A stretch of 37,712 bases of DNA from positions 1 to 37,712 of the forward strand of contig JAWQRM010000033.1 in the NCBI GenBank assembly GCA_033557675.1, read 5' to 3'. The translations under genes and the position numbers were made by a program. This document shows, piece after piece, positions 11,301 through 18,849 of the stretch (its first letter is position 1; each line of letters begins with the position of its first letter). The notes beneath the pieces are model-generated. The model searched no databases, was not told the DNA's origin, and saw nothing but the letters and a program-made list of their open reading frames with translations. Source of the stretch: Coptodactyla brooksi. Lineage: Eukaryota; Arthropoda; Insecta; Coleoptera; Scarabaeidae.

Positions 11301-11386
11301 GATTTTGCCAAGTATAGATTCGTTGATTTTTTCTTACTTTTAACTAATGGTTTTATTTTTTCAGCACTTTTAGGATACGTTTATAG
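5350..11386 (+). CDS. Cib2: Calcium- and integrin-binding family protein (CIB2-type EF-hand), complete, 5 exons
   Basis: Exons are 5350-5400, 5452-5486, 5545-5792, 11113-11311 and 11365-11386. All introns are GT-AG and the phases join into 184 aa. The start ATG (AAAAATGGG) gives MGQGKSQFTEEELQDYE; Gly2 and Ser6 fit an N-myristoylation site. Next come DLTYFTKKE, KALAPEKVGHNKNAKLP and NPFGDRICKTFSSS. The N-terminal EF region SRDGDMTFEDF looks degenerate. Two canonical loops follow in exon 4: DFDGDDMLGTSD and DLDDDGSLSFAE. The protein ends NTFRIRL, as insect CIB2 proteins do. The family forms small Ca2+/Mg2+ sensors that bind integrin tails and, in vertebrates, TMC mechanotransduction channels; fly Cib2 is linked to photoreceptor calcium handling. 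Intron 3 is 5,320 bp and carries three kinds of mobile-element remnant; the other introns are 51-58 bp. It is convergent with OSTC. Confidence 0.95.
6281..6780. mobile_element. Non-autonomous TIR element carrying a CAACAACAC minisatellite
   Basis: The left end (6281-6323, with GGCGACTACCACAATTAGGA at 6304) and the reverse complement of the right end (6739-6780, with GGCGACTATCACAGTCAGG) align over about 42 bp with several differences. A third copy of the terminal motif lies inside at 6494-6517 (CCTGACTGTAATAATCGCCTC). The interior is a simple-sequence array. It sits in Cib2 intron 3. Confidence 0.6.
6395..6735. repeat. Minisatellite, about 21-bp unit, AAC/ACC-rich
   Basis: The clearest unit is CAACACCACCAACAACAATAC, repeated head to tail with variants. 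The reverse strand gives long Val/Leu/Gly or Cys/Trp frames that are artefacts of the repeat. Confidence 0.85.
7080..7440 (+). pseudogene. Penelope-like element fragment: GIY-YIG endonuclease domain
   Basis: From 7144 the plus strand reads RIYKIKCGTCEM, a stop, YVRQKGRKFSDRYKDHI, then KNKHEAKIPAHLE. That is the GIY-YIG nuclease module that closes Penelope-like retroelement proteins (IYKI.C..C...YVGQT.R....R...H). The YIG glycine position is Arg here, and an in-frame stop interrupts the first motif. Upstream (about 6985-7130) is Lys/Asn-rich and may be more of the same protein. The reverse transcriptase part is missing, so this is a dead 3' fragment inside Cib2 intron 3. Confidence 0.7.
7745..8015 (+). 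repeat. Direct repeat, copy 1 (piggyBac-associated)
   Basis: The segment from TTTATAACAAGATTGGGTCC to TTGTTCACCAAAAAAT (about 7750-7867) recurs at 8960-9078. The following GAAATTGATATGAATAATAT to TCTGCAACACTGG block (about 7911-7973) recurs at 9316-9379. Copy 2 has about 240 bp between the two blocks that copy 1 lacks. Copy 1 may be a deleted second copy of the piggyBac element that follows. From 8016 to about 8260 there is further possible coding debris (KGKDKVTTNCASLSKLGQLL) that I cannot place. Confidence 0.65.
8388..8552. repeat. Possible short TIR element
   Basis: CTAACAAGGGGTAC near the left end is roughly the reverse complement of GTACCCTTTCATTAG near the right end (about 12 of 15 bases), enclosing about 165 bp of AT-rich sequence. 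This could be a tiny MITE or chance. Confidence 0.25.
8908..8934. repeat. Perfect 13-bp palindrome with 1-nt loop
   Basis: AATGAATTAGATT and its exact reverse complement are separated by one T. It lies between the two piggyBac-associated direct repeats. No function is apparent. Confidence 0.8.
8958..10638 (+). pseudogene. piggyBac transposase pseudogene (with 5' flank)
   Basis: The repeated flank starts at about 8960 and the coding relic at about 9230. Fragments in the family's order are SESGEESDEDSGF (acidic N-terminus, about 9255), EEEIRIFVDILLLQS (about 9550), LFKGRLSWKQ (about 9836), CGLQSGYTY (about 9913), and EIYATLQVNRKDLPLTFLL (about 10080). A Cys-rich C-terminal end, TCKETRTWCEDYNVGLCIEP, runs to the stop at 10638. 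Several stops and frameshifts make it inactive. The C-terminal Cys-rich (PHD/RING-like) domain, which binds the terminal repeats in known piggyBac transposases, is the best-preserved part and sits in a 91-codon open frame. The element lies in Cib2 intron 3 on the sense strand. Confidence 0.88.
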
Positions 11387-11398
11387 TAAGTTCTTCCA

Positions 11399-11404
11399 AT
11401 TAAA
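11399..11404 (+). promoter_or_regulatory. Cib2: Possible poly(A) signal of the Cib2-type gene
   Basis: ATTAAA is 13 bp past the stop. The next canonical AATAAA on this strand, at 11631, lies inside the antisense OSTC coding exon, so use of that site would make the two mRNAs overlap. Confidence 0.35.
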
Positions 11405-11498
11405 GGACTCTAATACAACGTACACGTTCAACCACGATTGCTCATTCTCCATATTTAAGGCTATTTATAACATTGCCAAGCATTTTTTGATAATTTAT

Positions 11499-11504
11499 TT
11501 TATT
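11499..11504 (-). promoter_or_regulatory. OSTC: Poly(A) signal of OSTC
   Basis: AATAAA on the minus strand is about 55 bp past the OSTC stop; a second, overlapping copy is at 11494-11499. Cleavage just beyond would place the OSTC 3' end next to or inside the Cib2 last exon. Confidence 0.5.
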
Positions 11505-11558
11505 TAGAAAGTGTAACTTTTATAAAGATTTTTTTTTAATACAAAGAGATTCTTCCAC

Positions 11559-14500
11559 TTAAGACTGTAAATATCCTGGCAATTTCATCCTCATAAACAC
11601 CCACGTGGTGAAAAATGATACCAACACGCAAATAAAACCAACGCCTGTTAACATCAGGCGATTTAATTTTGGTGTTAACGGCGAGTGTATTCCATCCAAT
11701 ACAATAAATCCCAATCCGCCCATTGAAAATAGGAAACTGGATGCTAAACCTTCCATGATGTACTGACCATTCACACGATATGGCATAAAGGCAACCTGAA
11801 AAATAAAATTCAGTTTTTTTTTGTAATGTTCATAAACGGTTAATTTTCTGTTGAATAGTAATCATATTATTATATATAACTAGGAATTCACATTATTTTA
11901 TGATCCCTAAATAATTCTTGAACTAAAAATGTGAAATATGTTAAGGCTAACTCTTGATTTCAGAAACCAATACTATAACAGCTATAACACATCGACTGTC
12001 AAGATGTTTATTGCTTGAATATGCAAGAATCTTTATTTTAATTTAAAATTTTTATTAACTTCTTAAACATAAGGGAGATTTAGACAACATGCAATTTCAC
12101 ATTTATCATGACAGTTGAAGGATATTGTAGTCCAATCTAGCTTATTTTCTTCTTGGAACGACACAAACGAAGCCAGAATTGTATAGTAAATGAAATTACA
12201 TGACTATATAATATGATTACATGATTAAGTAATCCATAAAATCTTCCGTTTTGTTTAAAACTAAGTACTAAAACAATACTTATTTTTAATAAAACATTTC
12301 CCAATTATAAATTTATAAATGTCAAATTTAATGTCATACCTATTTTTAAATTCTTGTGTTGGTAGATATCCTTGTTTCGTCTTAATACTATTTTTAAATA
12401 ATTAACTTCATAGCAATTAAGAAGTTTTACAGACAAATATAGTTACAATTTAATTGCTAAGACTTCAAAATAATCAATGATGTTAGAATGAAATCAAATT
12501 TTACACTGTTCATGTTTCTACTGCTCCAATTAATAGTTTTTATACCATAGGGTTGGCGAATAAGTTCATTGGGTTTTTCCCAATATAGTGATTAACTGAC
12601 TAAAGATCGTACAAAATATTTTTGTATATAAAAGATATAATTTTTGGAATAAGTACAAAGTAGTAACATGCTTCCGGTAAATTACTAGCAGAATTAATCC
12701 TTTTTAATACAAACATATATGAGGTTGCTGCAAAAGTAATTTCGGTTTTCCCAAATAGAGGGATTTGGTAATTTCTTTGAATGACTTCTGCCAATAAAAT
12801 GACTTATTTCTTTTGACATTTTCTAGCAGTCTCTTTTATCTTGCTTTTGAAGTAATTGCGAAAATCTCATAAAGAGATATGTTATGTTTATGCTGTTGAT
12901 GTCTTAACAACATGCACTTTTTGGAATTGGTTTACCATGTTTCAACATGTGAGATTGGCGGAAATCTCCCAGTTTATTTTTGAATCATGAATAGGCATTT
13001 GCAAAAGCTTGGATTCGATAAAAATAATGATATTTACGTGTTATTATTTAATGAAAACAATCTATATTTGGATTGTTTATATTAACATCAAACAACAAAG
13101 ATCCTGGAACAAACGTCATAAACCAGCATAGCCCATATGGAAAGCTGGTGAGATTACAAAGGTATTTTGAGCTGCTTCCAAGGAACCAAACGATTAATTC
13201 AGTTGTGCATTATAAATTAGTGAAATTGAATGAAGCAACAAAGCGAAAAGCATCCAAAATTGGAAAGTCTTAAAGAAATCGTATTTCACCATGACATCTT
13301 TAATGACTCATCAAAAATTATTGAAGCTTGGTTGTGAAGTGATGTCTCACCCACCATATAGTTCTGACTTTGCACCATCAGATTTTATTTTGATCTTTGC
13401 AGAACTCTTGATGATGATGCTGTAAAATTGCGCTTGCTTCAGCTTTTTGCTGATAAGGACCAGATGTTCTTTCTTCTGTAATGATTCGGGCCTCTGTCAT
13501 TTTCTTTAAGTTGTGTTAAAGTATTAATAAACTAAGCCTAGATTTTCTTACGGTATTCTCTTCCCCTTTATCAATCTTTATTATTTTGGGACTTTTCATG
13601 ACTGGATAAACTCATGATCCATAAATGTAAAATGGTTTACATTTATGTATTTTGTAGCTGAAGAGAAATAAGTCGTAAAAGGCAGAAGTGGTTAACTTAT
13701 TAACTCTGAATGTAAAAGTTTAGGCTGAGATAACAAAATAAGGTGAAATGTCTAGCCTTGGTGGAATTTTTCTAATTGGTTAGAGTACTAACCAATTCTG
13801 AAGTTATCCCCTCTTGCAAGTCAAGAAACATCCCAGCCCTCAAACTTTTTAGAGAGAAAACTAGTTGCAAAAAGGGTCACTCTCGATTTAAAGATTAAGC
13901 TTGTTCAAGTATTTTCTGCTGTGTTCATATACTCTGTGACGATACTGATTTTCATTAATATATATTAATTGTTTTGTATTGTTGCTATAGTTGTTAATTC
14001 TTGTTTAATATATTTTATTGTTATTCAAATTTTGGGTTTTTTCATTTAGGTATATTTTTTGACATTGCTTAACATTTCATTAATATTCTAATTAAACATT
14101 GGGCAACCGGACCCTTTACATTCTAGCAAAGTGGGTAATTGAACACAATTGTACAACTCCTGTAACACAAACTCCCTTAACTCGAATTTCTGTCTTACTA
14201 AGTTATTGTTGTTTTTTCGTCCCGTGCTTTACTATCCAGTTTTAGAAGAGCAACAGGAAGTATTAAATAAAGTGGATGGTATTAAAAAGAAAATAATAGA
14301 ATTAAAAACAAAAAATCTATTCGACATTTTGCAAATAACGTTATAAAATCAGCTGATATGACACACAATAGAGACATTAAAAACAAAAATATTAACAGTG
14401 CGGTACTTAAGTGGTTTGTGTCTATGAGAGACAAAAACATTCCTGTGTCAGGGCCACTTCTACAAATAAAAACTGTAGAAAATGGTCAACAAGTAGGAGC

Positions 14501-17500
14501 TATAAATTTTACAGCCAGTTGGCTTCACAAATTAAAGAAAAAAGGTAAAACTTTGTAACTTGAATTTTTTGTTACATTACGTATTTATTTTATTTTTTAC
14601 ATTTAGGCACAATGTATCACAGAAGAATATCTGTGGTAAATGTGGGGATGTAGATGAAAATCAGATTATCAGTTGGATTCAAAACGTATTATCGAAGATT
14701 TTGGGGCTGTATGAAGGGGATAACATTTTTAACACAGATGAGACCGGATTATTCTTCAAGAGCAATGCTTCTAAAAATGTCACATACAGTTTCCAGTACA
14801 TTTTAGAGTAATAAAAAGACATGGATAAACAATAAAAACTGAAATCCATCAATTTAGAATTTTTCCTATAGAATGCGGCTGTAAGCTACAGCCCTGAGAT
14901 CAAAGCATTATAAAAAGTTCCAAAGAGCTTTACAAATAGAGAATACTTTAATAAATTTAGGATACGTTAGTGAAGAACAATACTCTTCCTACAATATCAC
15001 TTCTTAACTGTCACAAAGGTTGCTATGACGTGGAATGCAGATGTGAAACAAAAAACAATTAAAAACTGCCTTAAAAAGTTGGTTTTGATAACAAGCACGA
15101 AGAAGAAGACCAAATTCCTCCTGCTCAACTAAGAGCATAAATGGGGAGCTCAGGGAATGATGAACTGCTTGTTTAGCTGATGCAAGATTTCCAAAAGCTC
15201 TCAAAGCTTTTCTTAAAATGGACAGTGATCTTCTAACTATCCCATCTACCAGATGTTTTGGAAAATGTGTCAATCAAAACATCTGAAGAAGCAGACGCAG
15301 CAGTAATAGAAGAAAGTGATAAAGAGATTATAGAAAAACCATCTCACCCACAGCTTCTAGAAGCATTAACCTTAACAAATTATTTTATGTGTGAAGAAAT
15401 AACATCAGATCCAATGTACATGATGTCGCTGAATGAAATTGAAAAATTCCATTAATGAAATCAGTTAATAAAAGTTCGACAACTAATTACAAGTTACTTT
15501 CCTAAAATAAACTGAATAGATGCTTTGATTCCATTTATCTTAGCCATAATTTGTTTATATTTTAATAAATATATGTACATATATATGTACCGACAAATTG
15601 TAATACTTGTAATATTCTAATAAAAATTTTTATATGTATGTGTGTCTTAAATGTGACTTCTAAGCTACAGCTCTTAGTTCAAGGCATTATAAAAAGTTTC
15701 AAGGAGCTTTACAAATGGAGAATTTAAAAAAAATCAGGATACATTAGAGAAGAACAATGCTCTTAATACCATACCGTCTCTCAACTGTGTCACAGAGGTT
15801 GCCAAGACGTGGTATGCAGATTTTAAACAAAAAACAATTAAAAATTGCTTTGAAAACGAGTATGAAGAAGATGAAATTCCTCTTGTTCAACTAAGACAAT
15901 ACATGGGCAGTTGGGAGAATGATGAATTGGTTGTTGAACTAATGCAAGATTTCCAAAAGTGTATCCAGTTGCTAAATGTTGACAACTTGTCTCTCAAAGC
16001 CTTTCTTAAAATAGACAGTGATCTCCTAACTAATGATTACCCTACATACCAAGATATTCTGGAAAGTGTATCAATCATAACACATGAACAAGTAAGAAGA
16101 AAAAACATGATGAATGAAATTGAAAAATTCTATGAAAGAAATCAGTTTATAAAAGTTCGACAACTAATTACAAATTACTTTCCTAAAATAAGCTGAGTAG
16201 ATGTTTTGATTCCTTTTAATTTAGGCATAATTTATTTGTGTTTTGATAAACATACATACATAATAAATAATAACATTCTAATAATTTTTTTTTAAAGCAT
16301 ATACAGTAAAACCTGTCAATAACGGCCACCAAAAAAAGAAAAAGTATTTCGTCTTACAAATAAAATACATAATTGCTTTTTAGGATTTTTTCTTTATTTT
16401 ATTAATTAAAGTAAATATTATATAAGTACACATATGTACACGAAAAACTAAAACTATTTTAATGTACATAATACAAAACATAAACCAGGTACATATTATA
16501 GATAATACATATGTCAATTATTTATACAAATTATTACAATATATTCATACGAAAAAACATAATTTGCTAAGCTTTTTTAAAGTATGCTTCAATCTTTATT
16601 TGCTTTAAATTTAATAGCTTCGATTTAAAAACTAAAACTTCAAATATAAATAATATTTAGGAAACATTTATAAAAATTTCACCATTGTTATTGCACAATA
16701 AATAATTTTGTATGTCTCTTGATTTTGCACACACTTCGCTCATACTAGATAAAGTATTTTTGCGTTTTACATTCGTCCACATCACTATTATCACAGTTAT
16801 GTTCTTCATCATTATTGCACAATTCTTCAACTTTAATACTGAAGTTAGGGCTCTCTGTAGGCACATGACTATCATCAAAAGTGTATTCATCTAAATCCAC
16901 AATTTCGTTACGAACTGTAGGAAAACATCAGAGAATCCGGCCAGGAGATACCTCTTTCCAAGCAGCTATAATCCATATTATTGGCATTGGCTAAATTTAT
17001 GTTTTTTTTTCAGAATTTTCAAAATCACATTCACTGGCAATAAACATTAGAAGCCTTTTAATCAAAAAAATATCGGTAAAGCAATTTGAAATTCTGAATT
17101 GTTCCTTGATCCAAGGGCTGACAATGCAAAGTGCTATTTGACGGCAGGAAGACTAGCTTAACATTTTCTAATGGTACTTTAGAATGTGACATGGCGTTAT
17201 CCAAGAAAAGAAGCACTTTTCTATTTTATTTTTTCATTTAATTGTCAAATTTATGTAGCCATCTGGTCAGAATTTCCGTTGTCATCCATGCCTTTTTGTT
17301 AGCAACCCATTCTAAAGATAATTTGCCAACATGATTACCCTTAAAACAACGAGGATTTTTATTTTTTCCAATTATTAATGGATTTTCTTTCTCATTTTTC
17401 ATTCTGCACACAGTAAAATAGTGAAACGTTGTTTTGCAGACACAAATTGATTTAAAAGTTAAACGGCTTTTGCCATTTGCTGTGAAGACGTGTTCGGGAC

Positions 17501-18039
17501 CGAGTTATCGCACAAATACCAAATAATATTGGGTATTTCCTTCAATAAAGATGCATCATAAATAGTCCGGCCGATATCGGCAGGTAAATTGCTTTAGACA
17601 GGTAGCTGTGAACACAGGTTTTACTGCATATCTTAAAGGCAGATGTACATAATAGGAAACTGTAATTTAAATATTTTAAGCCTTCTTAAAATATTAGAAA
17701 ATTAAAAGAAAAACCGAAATTACTTTTTAACAACCTGACAGAATAACATAATAATGTACAATGAAAACTTACGGGTCTAGAATGACCGTGCTCATCTGTA
17801 GTCGATCCTACGCTAGGTGGTTCGACGATAACGTCATAAATTATACCTAAAATCCAAATATTTCAGATTATTATAAAACGTAACCTCACTTTTCCCGTAC
17901 CTCCAGTGACTAAAAAATATGACAGTAACACTATGGCGAACATGGTTTTCGGGGAAGGTTGATGTAACCACGACGGTCTTTTCAATTTAATATTTGGCAC
18001 CTCTAACACTAAGAACGGAAACGTAAACAATTTATCCAT
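11559..18039 (-). CDS. OSTC: Oligosaccharyltransferase complex subunit OSTC, complete, 3 exons
   Basis: Exons in transcript order are 18039-17901, 17846-17773 and 11795-11559. Introns of 54 and 5,977 bp are GT-AG with matching phases. The product is 149 aa, the same length as I recall for human OSTC (DC2). It begins MDKLFTFPFLVLEVPNIKLK, followed by a first membrane segment (TMFAIVLLSYFLVTGGIIYD) and the loop VEPPSVGSTTDEHGHSRP. The last exon encodes YRVNGQYIMEGLASSFLF, a second hydrophobic stretch, and the ending VFMRMKLPGYLQS. OSTC is a small ER membrane subunit of the STT3A oligosaccharyltransferase. It helps dock the enzyme at the Sec61 translocon for N-glycosylation during translocation. 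The large intron is a nest of DNA transposons. It converges with Cib2 and is divergent from the gene at 18463. Confidence 0.96.
11796..12550. other. 3'-side portion of OSTC large intron, no feature seen
   Basis: AT-rich intron sequence. I see no coding signal, terminal repeat or RNA gene in it. Confidence 0.5.
12552..12592. repeat. Solo mariner terminal repeat
   Basis: GGGTTGGCGAATAAGTTCAT followed by TGGGTTTTTCCC resembles the GGTTGGC.AATAAGTTCGT end of one mariner subfamily. No matching inverted end was found nearby, so it is probably a stub. Confidence 0.5.
12920..13430 (+). pseudogene. Mariner transposase pseudogene
   Basis: Fragments in order are WIVYINIKQQRSWN (about 13065), FELLPRNQTINSVVHYKLVK (about 13168), IVFHHDIFND (about 13279) and CEVMSHPPYSSDFAPSDFI (about 13337-13393). 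These match the mariner blocks around ELLP.N.TIN, the second catalytic Asp (FHxD) and the PYSPDLAPSDY block with the third Asp. Deletions and frameshifts separate the parts, and the first catalytic block was not found. It lies just inside the left mariner end at 12721. Confidence 0.85.
13440..14140. other. Sequence between the mariner and Tigger relics, nothing recognised
   Basis: AT-rich, within the OSTC large intron. No coding or repeat structure is evident. Confidence 0.4.
14215..15470 (+). pseudogene. Pogo/Tigger-type transposase pseudogene with an intron-like gap
   Basis: Parts in order are EEQQEVLNKVDGIKKKIIEL (HTH start, about 14248), ALLKWF-like VLKWFVSMRDKNIPVSGPLL (CENP-B-type second HTH, about 14406), FTASWLHKLKKK, DVDENQIISWIQNVLSK (about 14650) and IFNTDETGLFFK (about 14726), which carries the first catalytic Asp. 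The second Asp region is deleted. A tail beginning KLQP, stop, DQSIIKS (about 14884) keeps the third Asp position. Between LKKK and the next block is a GT-AG segment, 14545-14606 (62 bp), ending TTTACATTTAG. Removing it restores the order of motifs apart from one frameshift. The gene is dead. Confidence 0.82.
14878..15590 (+). repeat. Tigger tail duplication, copy 1
   Basis: From TAAGCTACAGCCCTGAGATC to the AT-rich 3' flank. The region recurs at 15659-16275 with an offset that shrinks from about 780 to about 680 bp, owing to indels. Frames are broken here. Confidence 0.8.
15659..16275 (+). repeat. Tigger tail duplication, copy 2, with a 97-codon open frame
   Basis: It begins KLQLLVQGIIKSFKELYK, where the third catalytic Asp (LDQG) has become Val. 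The open frame at 15903-16196 (GSWENDELVVELMQDFQKCI, ending RQLITNYFPKIS) is the acidic C-terminal region of a pogo/Tigger transposase and is better preserved than copy 1. Either two elements inserted head to tail or the tail was duplicated in place. Confidence 0.75.
16306..17628 (-). mobile_element. Second Tigger-type element, inverted, with TIRs
   Basis: Both ends begin CAGTAAAACCTGT (16306 forward, about 17628 reverse), which is the end sequence of many pogo/Tigger elements. On the minus strand the relic reads KNPRCFKGNHVGKLSLEWVA, then KKAWMTTEILTRWLHKFDN (about 17348-17228), then LLFLDNAMSHSKVPLENVK (second catalytic Asp), and LPSNSTLHCQPLDQGTIQNF (third catalytic Asp, about 17090). The HTH part is missing or unrecognisable, and stops occur. 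It lies inside the mariner at 12721-17738. Confidence 0.8.
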
Positions 18040-18462
18040 TTTCGTTTAAATTGTAGAATAGTGACAAACGTCAAATGCCGACGTCACCTTGTAGGGACAT
18101 TTGCTCTAACGGTTGGCGATAGTCGGAGACGTTTACTTTCGAATATGTCATAAAGATCGTGTATTTACTTACCAATGATACATAAACTAATTTGTTTTAA
18201 ATGTTTTATTTAGTTACGAAACCGCACATCATTTCGACACGCATTTCAGTTACTTGGTCAATTCAAAATTTTAAGTGTTTAGGAATTTCTCTTTCGAAAG
18301 TTGGCCCCGTTACACCACCACCATGAATTAAACTTTATTCAAACATGCATCTGTCAAGTACACGTCAGTTTACCATTCTCCGAGCTGGGAATTTAAAGTT
18401 ATCAGTACGATCGGCGAGTTTTACAACTATATAGGATGTTTATAGCCAGGTGATGAATCAAA
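18040..18462. promoter_or_regulatory. Bidirectional promoter region between OSTC and the 18463 gene
   Basis: The two start codons face away from each other across 423 bp. The stretch is visibly richer in CpG than its surroundings (for example CCGACGTCACC at about 18078 and GATCGGCGAG at about 18409). No TATA box is obvious for either side. No repeat remnants are visible, which fits selection on shared promoter sequence. Confidence 0.55.
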
Positions 18463-18838
18463 ATGATCATGATTGATGCCCTAAATCGATTATCTACACT
18501 CTACCTATACTTTTTCGCCAGGTTAGTACGAAACAACTCGCCAGTTCGCTTTAATTTTACAACCTCACTAATTTTTCTGTTGCTTTTTGTAGTCTTTGCA
18601 TGCTAAGTTACTCGGAAGATGCACCGATCACAGCAAACGAGTCAGTCATCGCGGAACAGAACTCGACGCTTAATAATTTAAGTGATACGTCTAATGATAG
18701 TGCCAAAGATATTAGTGGTAGTGTTTCAGAACCTAGTGCTATTGAATCTAGCTTTGAAGACTTGAATAAAGACAAGTTTAGCCAGTCGGAGTTCGCCTTC
18801 GCCGAAGTGGCTTCACAGAATTCTGGTCTATCGAACGA
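18463..18838 (+). CDS. 5' coding exons of an unrecognised secreted or membrane protein (partial)
   Basis: Exons are 18463-18521 and 18593-18838, with a 71-bp GT-AG intron (CAG/GTTAGT donor, TTTTTGTAG acceptor). The second exon ends at a strong donor (GA/GTAAGT) in phase 2. The start is the first of two in-frame ATGs, in context TCAAAATGATC, after an in-frame stop at 18454. Joining across the intron gives MIMIDALNRLSTLYLYFFAS, then LCMLSYSEDAP. The hydrophobic run is a plausible signal peptide or anchor, cleaved near SYS/EDAP, that would be missed if the ATG at 18600 were used. The rest is acidic and Ser/Asn-rich with several N-x-S/T sites (NES, NST, NLS, NDS). I do not recognise the family. 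The remaining exons lie beyond the repeat array or outside the window. Confidence 0.62.
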
Positions 18839-18849
18839 GTAAGTTTTTC

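Larger units (their letters stand above)
12721..17738 (+). mobile_element. Mariner element, both TIRs present, expanded by later insertions
   Basis: The left end GAGGTTGCTGCAAAAGTAAT continues TTCGGTTTTCCC. The right end at 17709-17738, reverse complemented, reads TCAGGTTGTTAAAAAGTAAT then TTCGGTTTTT. This is the GGTTG.T.AAAAGTAATT.CGGTTTTT signature of mariner elements. About 5 kb separates the ends, against the usual 1.3 kb, because two Tigger-type segments lie inside. The mariner therefore inserted first and was invaded later. Confidence 0.72.

Noticed and set aside
11130..11507. Single-exon EF-hand protein of 125 aa
   Set aside because: It is Cib2 exon 4 read through the 53-bp intron. 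Splicing at 11312/11364 gives the conserved FRIRL ending.
11559..11786. Stand-alone 75-aa membrane protein on the minus strand
   Set aside because: It is the last exon of OSTC; the upstream exons at 17773-18039 supply the rest of the 149-aa protein.
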